DNA of 64,000 nt from Pseudomonas sp. Root71 (GTDB lineage Bacteria; Pseudomonadota; Gammaproteobacteria; Pseudomonadales; Pseudomonadaceae), in contig NZ_LMHY01000022.1 of the NCBI RefSeq assembly GCF_001429045.1, forward strand, positions 266,724 to 330,723. Direction: 5' to 3'. The translations under genes and the position numbers were made by a program. Numbering within the stretch: the first letter of the stretch is position 1; each line of letters begins with the position of its first letter. Shown here in pieces: positions 1 through 8,326 of the stretch. The notes under the pieces are model-generated. The model was given only the letters and a program-made list of their open reading frames with translations, was not told the origin of the DNA and searched no databases.

Positions 1-449
1 GCCAGGTGCTGGCGGGTATGCAAGACCACGCGGGCGAGGGCAACCTTGCCGGTTTTGGTCAGGGTTTCGCGCAGCAGTGCATAGACTTTGCCGCCGCGCT
101 TGTCGGGGGCCAGGTAGTAAGGCGTGTCGATGTTCTGCAAGGGAATCTGCTTGCCGTCGACAAAGGAAAAAATGTCGATGGTCTGGGTCGAGAGTGGGTG
201 AGCGGAACGGATCTCCTCTTCACTGAGCACCACGTACCGGCCCTTTTCGTATTGCACACCCTTGACGATGTGCTCCCTGGTGACCTCCTTGCCCGTGACT
301 TTGTTGACCCGCTTGTAGCCCACCGGGTCCATGCTGCGGCTGTCGAGCCAATCGAAATCGACGCCTCGGGAGGACGTTGCCGAGACCAGCGCCACGGGGA
401 TGTGCACCAGTCCGAAGCTGATTGCGCCTTTCCAGATTGCCCGTGCCAT
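1..449 (-). CDS. ku: Ku protein, N-terminal part (cut by window edge)
   Basis: Bacterial Ku binds DNA ends as a ring-shaped homodimer and recruits the ligase LigD for non-homologous end joining. Translating the minus strand from the ATG at 447-449 gives MARAIWKGAISFGLVHIPV, the standard bacterial Ku opening, followed by the family-typical stretch VSATSSRGVDFDWLD and KRVNKVTGKEV. About 149 residues are present; the reading frame stays open to the left edge, so the C-terminal half and any ligD neighbour lie outside. Family assignment is secure from the N-terminal motif; nothing can be said about the missing half. Confidence 0.9.
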   Translation of the reverse strand, partial: MARAIWKGAISFGLVHIPVALVSATSSRGVDFDWLDSRSMDPVGYKRVNKVTGKEVTREHIVKGVQYEKGRYVVLSEEEIRSAHPLSTQTIDIFSFVDGKQIPLQNIDTPYYLAPDKRGGKVYALLRETLTKTGKVALARVVLHTRQHL

Positions 450-641
450 GGTCGTCTACTCGCAGGTGATGTTCAGGTGACCTGCGGTCCTGGGCAAAAG
501 TTTCTGTGGGCTGCGCGCCGGCTCCCTGGCTGGATCAACCGGGTGCAACCTCTTGCCGGGGAGTTTTTGGTTAACAAATCCGAACCTCGGGCGTAGCGTG
601 GTATCGAAGTCCTTATCCACGCGGACGCAGAGAGGCACCCC

Positions 642-989
642 ATGAACCGATACGTGTCTGGCGCCATTGCACTGGCCTTGAGTGGCATATTGGGCCCCTT
701 GGTCCAGGCTGACGACCCTGCTTCGTTGCAGTTGGCCCAGAACCTGCCGGGCAGCACCAGCAACAATCCTTACAACAGCCCGATCCGGCGGGCCAATCCC
801 AACAGTATGCAAGGCACTCAACCCAGCGCCCCGGCCATTCGCGGACCCAATACCGTGCCGGTCCCACGCCCGCCGACGCTGGACAACGGTGGCATCGGTA
901 ATCGCTATCCCGACCGGACAGCGCCCGCCAGCCCACCGAAATTCATTCCCAATCCACCCCCACGAGACACCGGCACCAGCAACCGTTGA
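642..989 (+). CDS. Small proline/asparagine-rich secreted protein, unknown function
   Basis: 115 residues, starting after a purine-rich AGAGG at good spacing. Residues 1-23 form a signal peptide (MNRYVSG then a hydrophobic run ending VQADD). The mature part is low-complexity, rich in Pro, Asn, Ser and Arg, with repeated NP/PNP and RP motifs and no Cys. I recognise no domain. It is probably a periplasmic or surface-exposed, intrinsically disordered protein. It lies divergent from ku and 67 bases before the aldose dehydrogenase gene on the same strand, so they could share a transcript, but no functional link is visible. Confidence 0.6.
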   Translation: MNRYVSGAIALALSGILGPLVQADDPASLQLAQNLPGSTSNNPYNSPIRRANPNSMQGTQPSAPAIRGPNTVPVPRPPTLDNGGIGNRYPDRTAPASPPKFIPNPPPRDTGTSNR

Positions 990-1056
990 GTGGCAGGCGT
1001 GACGTCTACCCGCTACTTTTCACCAAGTCTCATTTCCATCAGAAAAGGAATCCTGC

Positions 1057-2217
1057 ATGTTGCGTAAAAACCTGTTGGCAACCCTCTGTGCCAGCGTACT
1101 GATTAGCGCCGGCCCTGTGCTTTCCGCGCCGGCCCAGACGATGAAAAGCGAAGACGGCACCCTTGAGGTCACCCCCGTCGTGACGGGGCTGGAGCACCCC
1201 TGGGCCCTGGTATTCCTGCCGGATAGCAAAGGCATGCTGGTGACCGAAAGGCCCGGCAATCTGCGACTGGTGACCGCCGAAGGCAAGTTGTCCGCACCGC
1301 TCAATGGCGTACCCACGGTCTGGGCCAAAGGGCAGGGTGGATTGCTCGACGTGGCACTGTCACCCGACTTCAAGCAGGACCGGATGGTCTATCTGTCCTA
1401 TGCCGAAGGTGGCGGCCAGGGCGGCAAGGCCGGCACGGCGGTGGGCCGTGGCCGGCTCTCCGACGATATGACGGCACTCAAGGATTTCCAGGTGATCCTG
1501 CGTCAGGAGCCCAAGCTCTCGGTCGGCAACCATTTTGGCTCGCGGCTGGTGTTTGATCGCGACGGCTATCTGTTCGTGACCCTGGGGGAAAACAACGACC
1601 GCCCGACCGCCCAAGACCTCGACAAGCTGCAAGGCAAAGTGGTGCGCATCTACCCGGATGGCACGGTGCCCAAGGACAACCCCTTTGTCGGCCAGGCCAA
1701 CGTACGGCCGGAGATCTGGTCCTACGGGCAGCGTAACCCGCAAGGCGCTGCGCTCAACCCGTGGAACGGCACGCTGTGGGAAAACGAACATGGCCCTCTG
1801 GGCGGTGATGAAGTCAACATCATCGAGCGCGGCAAGAATTACGGCTGGCCGCTGGCGACCCATGGCATCAATTACTCCGGTCAACCGATTCCCGAAGCCA
1901 AGGGTGAGACCGCTGAAGGTACCGTTGCCCCGAATCATGTCTGGGAAAAATCCCCGGGCCTGAGTGGCATGGCGTTCTACGATGCCGATCGTTTCAAGGC
2001 CTGGCAGCGCAACGTGTTTATCGGAGCGCTGATCAGCCAGGAACTGATCCGCCTGGAGTTCGATGGCGACAAGGTGATCCACGAGGAGCGCTTGCTCGGG
2101 GATTTTAAAAAACGCATCCGCGATGTGCGGCAGGGGCCGGACGGCTATTTGTATGTTTTGACTGATGAGGAGAACGGTGGGTTGTATAAGGTGGGTTTGA
2201 AGTTGCTGGCTGACTAA
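1057..2217 (+). CDS. Soluble PQQ-dependent aldose sugar dehydrogenase (YliI/Asd type)
   Basis: 386 residues with a signal peptide (about 1-24, cleaved near SAPAQ) followed by a six-bladed beta-propeller of the GSDH (glucose/sorbosone dehydrogenase) family. Family landmarks include VTGLEHPWALVFLPD near the N terminus, GNHFGSRLVFD, GQRNPQGAALNP, ENEHGPLGGDEVNIIERGKNYGWP and SPGLSGMAFY. Relatives oxidise aldoses in the periplasm with PQQ as cofactor and pass electrons to the respiratory chain. The start follows AAAAGGAATCCTGC, a good ribosome site. Length and motifs fit the E. coli YliI group; the physiological sugar is unknown. Confidence 0.85.
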   Translation: MLRKNLLATLCASVLISAGPVLSAPAQTMKSEDGTLEVTPVVTGLEHPWALVFLPDSKGMLVTERPGNLRLVTAEGKLSAPLNGVPTVWAKGQGGLLDVALSPDFKQDRMVYLSYAEGGGQGGKAGTAVGRGRLSDDMTALKDFQVILRQEPKLSVGNHFGSRLVFDRDGYLFVTLGENNDRPTAQDLDKLQGKVVRIYPDGTVPKDNPFVGQANVRPEIWSYGQRNPQGAALNPWNGTLWENEHGPLGGDEVNIIERGKNYGWPLATHGINYSGQPIPEAKGETAEGTVAPNHVWEKSPGLSGMAFYDADRFKAWQRNVFIGALISQELIRLEFDGDKVIHEERLLGDFKKRIRDVRQGPDGYLYVLTDEENGGLYKVGLKLLAD

Positions 2218-2271
2218 GATATCTGAAAACTTGCCATTGACTTGCCATCAACCCCCGGCTAATTTCGAACC

Positions 2272-2337
2272 ATGACTTCCACCGTATTGCGCTGCCAGCC
2301 AAGCATTATTACCGCCATTCCTCATTTGGCGGGCTAG
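2272..2337 (+). CDS. Putative 21-codon leader peptide of an attenuator
   Basis: A short frame ATG(2272)-TAG(2337) encodes 21 residues, among them two adjacent Ile codons (2305-2310), a third Ile (2317-2319), three Thr, and single Val, plus Leu codons. It ends just before a hairpin terminator that precedes a threonine dehydratase-like gene. Such Ile/Thr/Val/Leu-rich leaders are the hallmark of ilv-type ribosome-mediated attenuation. No strong Shine-Dalgarno is visible upstream, which lowers confidence that it is translated. Assignment rests on composition and position, not homology. Confidence 0.5.
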   Translation: MTSTVLRCQPSIITAIPHLAG

Positions 2338-2379
2338 CTCACGACTGCAGCACCCAACCCGCCCTGGAGGCGGGTTTTT
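2328..2379 (+). promoter_or_regulatory. Attenuator: mutually exclusive antiterminator/terminator
   Basis: The hexamer GGCGGG occurs twice, at 2328-2333 (overlapping the last codons of the leader peptide) and at 2369-2374. The single complementary CCCGCC at 2358-2363 can pair with either copy. Pairing with the downstream copy makes the terminator at 2357-2379; pairing with the upstream copy would prevent it. A ribosome stalled at the Ile-Ile codons would leave the upstream copy free, whereas one reaching the stop codon would cover it. This is the layout expected for amino-acid-responsive attenuation. Confidence 0.5.
2357..2379 (+). terminator. Intrinsic terminator of the leader
   Basis: Seven-base stem ACCCGCC / GGCGGGT with loop CTGGA, followed directly by a run of five T. 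It lies 43 bases before the threonine dehydratase-like gene, too close to be merely the end of the upstream gene; it would abort transcription into the downstream gene unless antitermination occurs. Confidence 0.7.
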
Positions 2380-2421
2380 ACTTTCTGTCTCCCGGGCCCC
2401 GAACAATGTCAGGAGACGACC

Positions 2422-3438
2422 ATGAGTTTTACGACCGACCAGCAAAGCCTGCTTGGACACTACGTCAAAAAAATCCTTGCCGCGCCGGTGTATGAACTGG
2501 CCGTGCGCACGCCGTTGCAACCGGCACCTGCCTTGTCCGAAGCCTTGGGTAACCAGGTCCTGCTCAAGCGCGAAGACCTGCAACCGACCTTTTCCTTCAA
2601 GATCCGCGGCGCCTACAACAAGCTGGTGCACTTGAGCGAGGCGCAAAAGGCTCGTGGCGTGGTCACCGCTTCTGCTGGTAATCATGCCCAAGGCGTGGCC
2701 CTGGCCGCGCGGGAGTTGGGCATCAGCGCCACCATCGTCATGCCCTGCACGACGCCGCAACTGAAAGTCATCGGGGTGCGCAGTCGCGGCGCCGAGGCGG
2801 TGTTGCACGGCGAAAGCTTTCCGTTCGCACTGGCTTATGCGCTGGATTTGGCCGAGGAAACCGGTCGCACCTTTGTATCGCCCTTCGACGACCCGGAGGT
2901 GATCGCGGGGCAAGGCACGGTGGCCATGGAGATCCTGCGCCAGCATCAGGGGCCGCTTGATGCGATCTTCGTTCCGGTAGGTGGCGGCGGGCTGATCGCG
3001 GGTATCGCCGCTTACGTGAAGTACCTGCGGCCGGAAGTTCGCATCATTGGCGTCGAGTCGGAACATTCCGCGTGCCTGCAAGCGGCGATGCATGCCGGCG
3101 AACGGGCCGTGCTGCCAAGCGTAGGTACCTTCGCCGATGGGGTGGCGGTGGCGCAGATCGGCGCATACGGTTTTGAGGTTTGCCGGTTTTGCGTCGATGA
3201 CGTGGTGACGGTCAGCAACGATGAGCTTTGCGCCGCGATCAAGAATATCTACGACGATACCCGCTCGATCACCGAACCTTCCGGTGCGCTCGCCGTCGCC
3301 GGGATCAAGAAATACGTCGCGCAAACCGGTGCCTTGGGGCAGACCCTGGTGGCGATCGACTCGGGTGCCAATATCAACTTCGACAGCCTGGGGCATGTGG
3401 CCGAGCGCGCCAAGAGGGGCTGCAGTATGCCGTCGTAA
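2422..3438 (+). CDS. Threonine dehydratase-like PLP enzyme, catalytic domain only
   Basis: 338 residues of the fold-type II PLP family. SFKIRGAYNK (about residues 55-64) carries the Schiff-base lysine; SAGNHAQG and the glycine loop VPVGGGGLIAG bind the cofactor phosphate; SGANINFD closes the domain. It matches biosynthetic IlvA (threonine to 2-oxobutanoate plus ammonia, first step of isoleucine synthesis) but stops where IlvA continues into its ACT-like isoleucine-sensing domain; full IlvA is about 500 residues. The start follows AGGAGACGACC. The attenuator upstream suggests control by branched-chain amino acid supply. A catabolic threonine/serine dehydratase role is possible, and a full-length IlvA may lie elsewhere. 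Confidence 0.8.
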   Translation: MSFTTDQQSLLGHYVKKILAAPVYELAVRTPLQPAPALSEALGNQVLLKREDLQPTFSFKIRGAYNKLVHLSEAQKARGVVTASAGNHAQGVALAARELGISATIVMPCTTPQLKVIGVRSRGAEAVLHGESFPFALAYALDLAEETGRTFVSPFDDPEVIAGQGTVAMEILRQHQGPLDAIFVPVGGGGLIAGIAAYVKYLRPEVRIIGVESEHSACLQAAMHAGERAVLPSVGTFADGVAVAQIGAYGFEVCRFCVDDVVTVSNDELCAAIKNIYDDTRSITEPSGALAVAGIKKYVAQTGALGQTLVAIDSGANINFDSLGHVAERAKRGCSMPS

Positions 3439-3458
3439 TATTGAAGGATGAACACTGT

Positions 3459-3556
3459 ACCTGTGGCGAGGGAGCTTGCTCCCGCTGGGGCGCGAAGCGA
3501 CCCCAAAACTGCGACTGCTGCGCAGTCCAACGGAAGCAAGCTTCCTCGCCACAGGT
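3459..3556. repeat. Inverted REP-like pair downstream of the dehydratase gene
   Basis: Outer arms ACCTGTGGCGAGG and CCTCGCCACAGGT are perfect inverted complements, with inner REP-like hairpins (GGGAGCTTGCTCCC and GAAGCAAGCTTC). It starts 20 bases past the stop of the dehydratase gene and may protect or end its mRNA. The sequence class (GTGGCGAGGGAGCTTGCTCCC) is a variant of the GTGGGAGC family found elsewhere in the window. Confidence 0.8.
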
Positions 3557-3612
3557 TACTTATTGCACTTTCAATATCTCTTAAGCGAACAGCATTACAC
3601 CGGATGGCCGGG

Positions 3613-4095
3613 TTATTCCTGAACGGCTTTCTCGACCTTGGTCGACGCCGACCAGATCCGATAGCGCACTTCGATGCCCTTGGGCACGTACAGCACGAGC
3701 GGCAGTTTGCTGTTGTAACGCAGCAGGAAGCCGTCACCGACCACCGGTACAAAACCCTGCTTGCTCGTGCCCGCCGGGCAGGCCATCAGCGTGCTCATCG
3801 GGCCAATGACTTTTTCCAGGCGATAGAACGGATAGCCCCAGCCCTCGAGGTTCTTCTCCTCGAGAATGCCACCCAGACGCGGGTTGTTGCAGTCGACGGT
3901 CATCGTCTTGCCGGCCAGGATCTCGACCTGGAAGTCGTTTTCCCGGGGCTGTGGCGCGAGGTGAATCACCTGGCGGGTAAACCCGCTTTCGGCCTTCGCA
4001 AAGGGTGCGGTGTCTTCGAGTTTGGCGGCATGCGCCACCCCGGCAAGCCCCAGTGCGAATAGCGCTGTGCAAGCGTTAACGGTCAAAGAATTCAT
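3613..4095 (-). CDS. eco: Ecotin, periplasmic serine protease inhibitor
   Basis: 160 residues. A signal peptide (1-23, ending AHA) precedes LEDTAPF, then the ecotin fold: [18 protein letters not shown], the Cys69...Cys106 pair, and the reactive loop STLMACPAG with Met104 at P1, matching E. coli ecotin STMMACP. The dimer inhibits trypsin-, chymotrypsin- and elastase-like proteases. The ATG at 4093-4095 was chosen over a longer upstream frame because AAGGAGG precedes it at ideal spacing and the signal peptide starts there. Transcribed alone, divergent from the DUF1652 gene. Confidence 0.93.
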   Translation of the reverse strand: MNSLTVNACTALFALGLAGVAHAAKLEDTAPFAKAESGFTRQVIHLAPQPRENDFQVEILAGKTMTVDCNNPRLGGILEEKNLEGWGYPFYRLEKVIGPMSTLMACPAGTSKQGFVPVVGDGFLLRYNSKLPLVLYVPKGIEVRYRIWSASTKVEKAVQE

Positions 4096-4374
4096 GATGC
4101 CTCCTTGCTTGAAGTGAAGGGCGGCATTTTCACTGTCGTGCGCAGTGAATGCAAACCCGGGACATCCGGTGTGCAATATGCAGGGGCGCCAGGGTCTATA
4201 ATTGTAAATTGCATGACAGGTTTTACAGGTAACTCGCCCGGACCCTTGAATTACCGATGAGCTGCACAACGAAGTTCAGGGTATGTTTTATGCTGTAGCT
4301 GTCCTTGAAGCTTGCCGGGATTTCAAATGAGCAAGCATCGGTTGTCAGGCAGTCTCACAAAGGAGGGAGTCGCC

Positions 4375-4641
4375 ATGTTTCTTTCTGCCTTGGAAATTCG
4401 CAACATCATCGAAAGCAGTTTTCTGCCCAAGCGCTGCCAGTGCACGCTGTCACCGGATCTCTCGATGACCGTCAAGGTCTATGCAGACGGGCAAACCGAT
4501 CAGCTCGATCTATTGGTCACCGGTATCGATGCCTCCGGGCTCAATGGTTGTCGGGAAATCAACGAGTTGATTGCCCAACTGCGTTCCAGGCAGCATCACG
4601 TCGAGGTCGAACCGCATTCCAGGCTGGGCAATGCACTCTAG
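4375..4641 (+). CDS. DUF1652 family small protein
   Basis: 88 residues starting at MFLSALEIRNIIESSF, preceded by AAAGGAGGGAGTCGCC, which supports this ATG rather than the in-frame ATG further upstream. The sequence MTVKVYADGQTD followed by LLVTGID and the ending INELIAQLR match the pseudomonad DUF1652 family, small cytoplasmic proteins of unknown function. No signal peptide or membrane segment. Its last four bases overlap the end of the convergent membrane-protein gene. Confidence 0.75.
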   Translation: MFLSALEIRNIIESSFLPKRCQCTLSPDLSMTVKVYADGQTDQLDLLVTGIDASGLNGCREINELIAQLRSRQHHVEVEPHSRLGNAL

Positions 4642-5033
4642 CTTGCTGTTTCGGGTTCCACGGACACGCGCCGGGTCTGGAAGAACGCCAGGCCCAGCGC
4701 CAGTTCAAATCCGACCGCCAGTAGAATCCCCGGCCCGACATGGCCACTGAGCCATTCGGCAAAACCCAGCACGGCCAATCCCCAGCTGCCGACGACGAAG
4801 CCGAGGCTCAGGGCATTGCGGGTTGCGCAAGGGGGCGCGTTGCGAACCAGAAAAGAGAACACGCTCAACGCCCCAAACAGCACGGCGGTGCGTCGCGCGA
4901 CCAATCCCACCGCGAATGAAAACTCGATGTCCCAGAACGACAACAACCATTGCGGTGTCAGGCCCCAGACCAGGCTCAGCAAAAGACATAAGGCTGCGGT
5001 AAACATCGACAGTGCGCGAAACGACAACTGCAT
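4638..5033 (-). CDS. Four-helix membrane protein, unknown function
   Basis: 131 residues beginning MQLSFRALSMF. Four hydrophobic stretches are visible, at about residues 8-28, 36-58, 72-94 and 98-118, with polar loops and a polar C terminus, so an integral inner-membrane protein. I recognise no enzyme motif; the size and four-helix plan recall DUF4345-type proteins, but this is not established. A longer upstream start would add a Pro-rich non-membrane stretch and is unlikely. Converges on the DUF1652 gene with a four-base overlap. Confidence 0.6.
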   Translation of the reverse strand: MQLSFRALSMFTAALCLLLSLVWGLTPQWLLSFWDIEFSFAVGLVARRTAVLFGALSVFSFLVRNAPPCATRNALSLGFVVGSWGLAVLGFAEWLSGHVGPGILLAVGFELALGLAFFQTRRVSVEPETAS

Positions 5034-5126
5034 GGCTAATCCTTGCGGGCAGAGAGGGGGGGGCGCTAAAGCATAGCGCCGCAACCCTCAAAGGAATACC
5101 GCCAAGTACCAAATCAGACCTTTCAG

Positions 5127-5393
5127 TCAGCCCTGGTTCTCGCAAGCGTCAGAAAGTTTACGGTAGGAAATTTCTGCGAGTTTCCCCGTGTCATCGATGT
5201 ACTTCATTTCGGCCTTCACCACTTTGCACTCCAGGGTGTCCGGCTCGGTCAGTGAAATCACTTTGCTGACATGCAATGGCATGCCGTAGTGATAGGGCAC
5301 GGCTTGGGAGGTTGTGGTGTCAGTGGCCTGAGCCAGGCCGGCAAACGCGGCGCAGCCGAGGGCGGCGGTAACCAGCAGGGTGCGAGTGTTCAT
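5127..5393 (-). CDS. DUF2790-family periplasmic protein
   Basis: 88 residues: signal peptide MNTRTLLVTAALGCAAFAG with cleavage near AQA, then a short mature domain with YGMPLHVSKVISL, the central Cys-containing ECKVVKAEMKYIDDTG and LSYRKLSDAC-like end. This is the Pseudomonas DUF2790 pattern: small exported proteins, function unknown, often responsive to metals or stress. The start was placed at the signal peptide; CCGGAGATCCCTG upstream gives a usable ribosome site. Monocistronic, with 90 bases to the next gene. Confidence 0.75.
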   Translation of the reverse strand: MNTRTLLVTAALGCAAFAGLAQATDTTTSQAVPYHYGMPLHVSKVISLTEPDTLECKVVKAEMKYIDDTGKLAEISYRKLSDACENQG

Positions 5394-5643
5394 CAGGGAT
5401 CTCCGGTGCGGACGGAATGTCAGTTCGATATGTCGCTGGTCGAACTTGCCGCACTGGGCGTCAGAACAGTCTGAGGGCGTGCGGTCCAGTGAAGTGTTGG
5501 ATCGCACGGTTAAGCGAGGGTTAACCCGGCTGAACGCCGCCTGTCGCGGGTGCGCGATCCTGTGTATCAGTTAAGACCATCGGGGGCCTGATGGAAAGGC
5601 ATCGCGAACAAGGCTGGACACAAATGCTGTGAACGACCCGCAA

Positions 5644-5674
5644 CCCTGTGGGAGCGAGCTTGCTCGCGATGAGG
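5644..5674. repeat. REP element, GTGGGAGC family (single)
   Basis: CCCTGTGGGAGCGAGCTTGCTCGCGAT: a canonical P. fluorescens-group REP with internal palindrome GCGAGCTTGCTCGC. It lies within the 3' flank of mtlZ, so it probably forms the 3' end hairpin of the mannitol operon transcript. Confidence 0.85.
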
Positions 5675-5683
5675 ACGTCAGTG

Positions 5684-6628
5684 TCAGTGCAAATCCAACT
5701 GCTGCCGATAAGGCAAATCCGGCCCGGTCTTGCTGCACGTCAGCGCCGCAGCCTGCACCGCGAACTTCAGCATGCTGTCGATCTGTTCGCGGCCAAGTTG
5801 CTTCACGCCCTCTATCGAGTCCAGTTGCTGTTCGGTCAACCAGGTAATCAGCGCCGCCTGAAAGGTATCGCCCGCGCCCACGGTGTCGGCGATTTTTACC
5901 GCAGACGCAGGAGTCGACCACGAGCCGTGAGCCCGGCTGAACACGCTCGCACCTTCGCCACCCCGGGTCAGGAAGACCAGCTGGCAGCGATGCCGTAACC
6001 AGCCTTCGATCACCTGCGCGGGGTCCTGGCCGGGGTACAGCAGATGCAGGTCTTCGTCGCTGACCTTGATCAGGTCGGCCAGCTCCACCAGCGTCGCGAT
6101 CCGGTTACGCCACAGGTCGATGTCCGGCTGCGGGTTCAGGCGCACGTTCGGGTCGAGGCTGATCAGGCGCTTGCCGCTTTCCCGGCGCGCCAATGCCAAT
6201 AGCGTGTCGGCAATCGGCTGCACCACCAGGGAAAACGAGCCAATATGCAGGCCGCGTACTTCAGGCCCGAGCGCTGGCAGGTGCTCCGGTTGCAATTGTC
6301 GATCCGCGCAGCCTTCGCCACGGAAGCTGTACTGCGGCGAACCATTGGCCCCCACGGCGACCATCGCCAGAGTGGTCGGCGCGGCAAAATCCAGCAGGTA
6401 GTCCTGGCGCACGCCTTCATCTTGCAAGACTTGCAGCAGGCGCCGGCCCAGGTAGTCGGTGGACAACCCGGCCAACAGCGCCGCGTCCACGCCCAATCGG
6501 CGCAAGCCCACCGCCACATTGAACGGCGAGCCACCGGCAATGGCCTTGAAATTCACTTTGGACGCCTGCCCACTGGCGTCGTTTTCACTGAAAAAATCGA
6601 ACAGCGCTTCGCCACACACCAGGTACAT
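5684..6628 (-). CDS. mtlZ: Fructokinase of the mannitol operon
   Basis: 314 residues, PfkB/ribokinase family. It phosphorylates the fructose released from mannitol to fructose 6-phosphate. The N-terminal CGEALFDFF and substrate-binding GGSPFNVAVGL (about 32-42) are present, and the C-terminal signature ADTVGAGDTFQAAL carries the anion hole and catalytic Asp. It is the last gene of the operon, 7 bases after mtlY. Order and size match MtlZ of P. fluorescens. Confidence 0.93.
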   Translation of the reverse strand: MYLVCGEALFDFFSENDASGQASKVNFKAIAGGSPFNVAVGLRRLGVDAALLAGLSTDYLGRRLLQVLQDEGVRQDYLLDFAAPTTLAMVAVGANGSPQYSFRGEGCADRQLQPEHLPALGPEVRGLHIGSFSLVVQPIADTLLALARRESGKRLISLDPNVRLNPQPDIDLWRNRIATLVELADLIKVSDEDLHLLYPGQDPAQVIEGWLRHRCQLVFLTRGGEGASVFSRAHGSWSTPASAVKIADTVGAGDTFQAALITWLTEQQLDSIEGVKQLGREQIDSMLKFAVQAAALTCSKTGPDLPYRQQLDLH

Positions 6629-6635
6629 AGTTTGT

Positions 6636-8141
6636 TCACTCTTTAATTAGGGTTGCGACTTGCTGTCGATAGCGTTCATACGCCTGCTGGCAGGCTTGTA
6701 CATTGTCGGCGACGGGCGGGGTTTCACTGGCCGGGTCGAGTTTTACGCAGCGCTTGCACCATTGCGCCAGGCTGTCTTCGCGACCGTTTGCCCGGGATAC
6801 GCACCAAGCCGCTTGAATTGCCGCACCCAAGGCTGCGGCCTCGCTTTGTTCGGTGCAGATCACCGGCGTATTCATGGTGTCGGCGACAATTTGCCGCCAG
6901 ACCGCACTTTTTGACCCGCCGCCAATCAGCCGAATGCTGCGGCTTTGTAAGCCATTGTGGCGCAGCAGGTCCAGTCCGTAACGCAAACCGAAGGTCGTGC
7001 CCTCGACCACCGCGCGGCACAGGTTGGCCCGGGTCAGGTTGGTCATGGTCAGGCCCGACAGGCTGGCGCTGGCATGGGGCAGGGCAGGCACCCGCTCACC
7101 GTTGAAGAACGGCAGCATGCACACTCCGTCGGCACCGATCGGCGCCTGGGCAACCAGCTCGTTGAACTGATCGATGTCGAGGTCCAGCAGGTCACGAATC
7201 AGGCCGGTGGCATTGGTCAGGTTCATGGTGCAGATCAATGGCAACCAGCCGCCGCTTGAAGAGCAGAAGGTGGCGACCGCTGCATCTGCGGCAATGTTCG
7301 GCTGATCGGCATAGGCGTACACCGTGCCCGACGAGCCGAGGCTCATGGTGATTGCACCGGGCTGGATGTTGCCGGTGCCGATGGCCCCCATCATGTTGTC
7401 CCCACCACCGCTGGACACCAGTGCCTGGGGGTTGATGCCCAGGTGTTCGGCAATGCCTGGCAGAATGGTGCCGACCGCCTGGTGGGCATCGATCAATTCC
7501 GGCAACGCCGCTTGCAGGCGTCCGCTGGGGTCGATGTCACGCAACAATTGCACATCCCACTGGCGCGTACGCACATTGAAGTACCCGGTGCCCGAGGCAT
7601 CGCCGTATTCGCTGCAACTGCGGCCGGTCAGCCAATGGTTGAGGTAATCGTGGGGCAGCAGGATGCGGGCGATCCGGGAGAACACCTCGGGATGCTGCTC
7701 TTTGGTCCATAACAGCTTGGATACGGTGTAGCCCGGCGCGATGACCACGCCGAGGCGCTCCAGAGAACCCTTTTCACCGCCCAAGTGGGCCAGCAGTCGG
7801 TCATTCTCCGCGGTGGTTTCGGTATCGCACCAGAGTTTCGCCGGTCGCAATACCTGCCCCTGTTCATCGAGCAGCACCAGGCCGTGTTGCTGGCCGGAGA
7901 CGCCAATGCCGAGAATAGACTGGCCATCGACTTTGGCCGCGAGCAAGGCGCGGCGGGTGGCGGTGGCGAAGGCTTCCAGCCACTGTTGGGTGTCCTGTTC
8001 GCGGCGGCCATCGGGGCCGCTGATCAGGCTGTGGCTGGCGACTCCCTGGCCGAGCACATCACCACTGCCCGCGTCGAGGATGATGGCTTTGGTGCCCTGG
8101 GTGCCGCAGTCGATGCCGAGGAAGCGTTGTCGGGTTGTCAT
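6636..8141 (-). CDS. mtlY: Xylulokinase of the mannitol/arabitol operon
   Basis: 501 residues, FGGY carbohydrate kinase. FLGIDCGTQGTKAIILD is the N-terminal ATP/phosphate-binding segment, GVSGQQHGLVLLDE contains the substrate-contact residues, and GGGSKSAVWRQIVADT is the C-terminal FGGY signature. It phosphorylates D-xylulose produced when the operon's dehydrogenase oxidises arabitol. The start at MTTRQRFLG was chosen because the longer frame runs into the REP-containing spacer. Separated from mtlD by a REP pair, unlike the tight mtlY-mtlZ junction. Confidence 0.93.
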   Translation of the reverse strand: MTTRQRFLGIDCGTQGTKAIILDAGSGDVLGQGVASHSLISGPDGRREQDTQQWLEAFATATRRALLAAKVDGQSILGIGVSGQQHGLVLLDEQGQVLRPAKLWCDTETTAENDRLLAHLGGEKGSLERLGVVIAPGYTVSKLLWTKEQHPEVFSRIARILLPHDYLNHWLTGRSCSEYGDASGTGYFNVRTRQWDVQLLRDIDPSGRLQAALPELIDAHQAVGTILPGIAEHLGINPQALVSSGGGDNMMGAIGTGNIQPGAITMSLGSSGTVYAYADQPNIAADAAVATFCSSSGGWLPLICTMNLTNATGLIRDLLDLDIDQFNELVAQAPIGADGVCMLPFFNGERVPALPHASASLSGLTMTNLTRANLCRAVVEGTTFGLRYGLDLLRHNGLQSRSIRLIGGGSKSAVWRQIVADTMNTPVICTEQSEAAALGAAIQAAWCVSRANGREDSLAQWCKRCVKLDPASETPPVADNVQACQQAYERYRQQVATLIKE

Positions 8142-8204
8142 GCAAGATCCTTGGTCGTCATCTCGATACAAGTCTGGATTCAGTATCCCTGGTGCCTGTC
8201 CGGC

Positions 8205-8306
8205 CGCCTTCGCGAGCAAGCTCGCTCCCACAGTCGATTTGTAGTGAACACCGAATTTGTGTTCGACAGCGCTTCAGTGTGGGAGCGGGCTTGCTCGCGA
8301 AGACGG
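8205..8306. repeat. Inverted REP pair (GTGGGAGC family) between mtlD and mtlY
   Basis: Two REPs in opposite orientation, 8205-8232 (reverse) and 8277-8306 (forward), both with the GAGCTTGCTCGCGA-type palindrome, separated by 44 bases. They sit inside the mtl transcript and may set differential stability of the kinase part versus the transporter/dehydrogenase part. Confidence 0.88.
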
Positions 8307-8326
8307 ACTCAGACTCACCGCCACAT

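Noticed and set aside
3459..3556. Possible CRISPR-like or IS-end structure
   Set aside because: Only two inverted arms with inner REP palindromes, no regular spacers and no transposase; it matches the REP-like elements seen elsewhere in the window.
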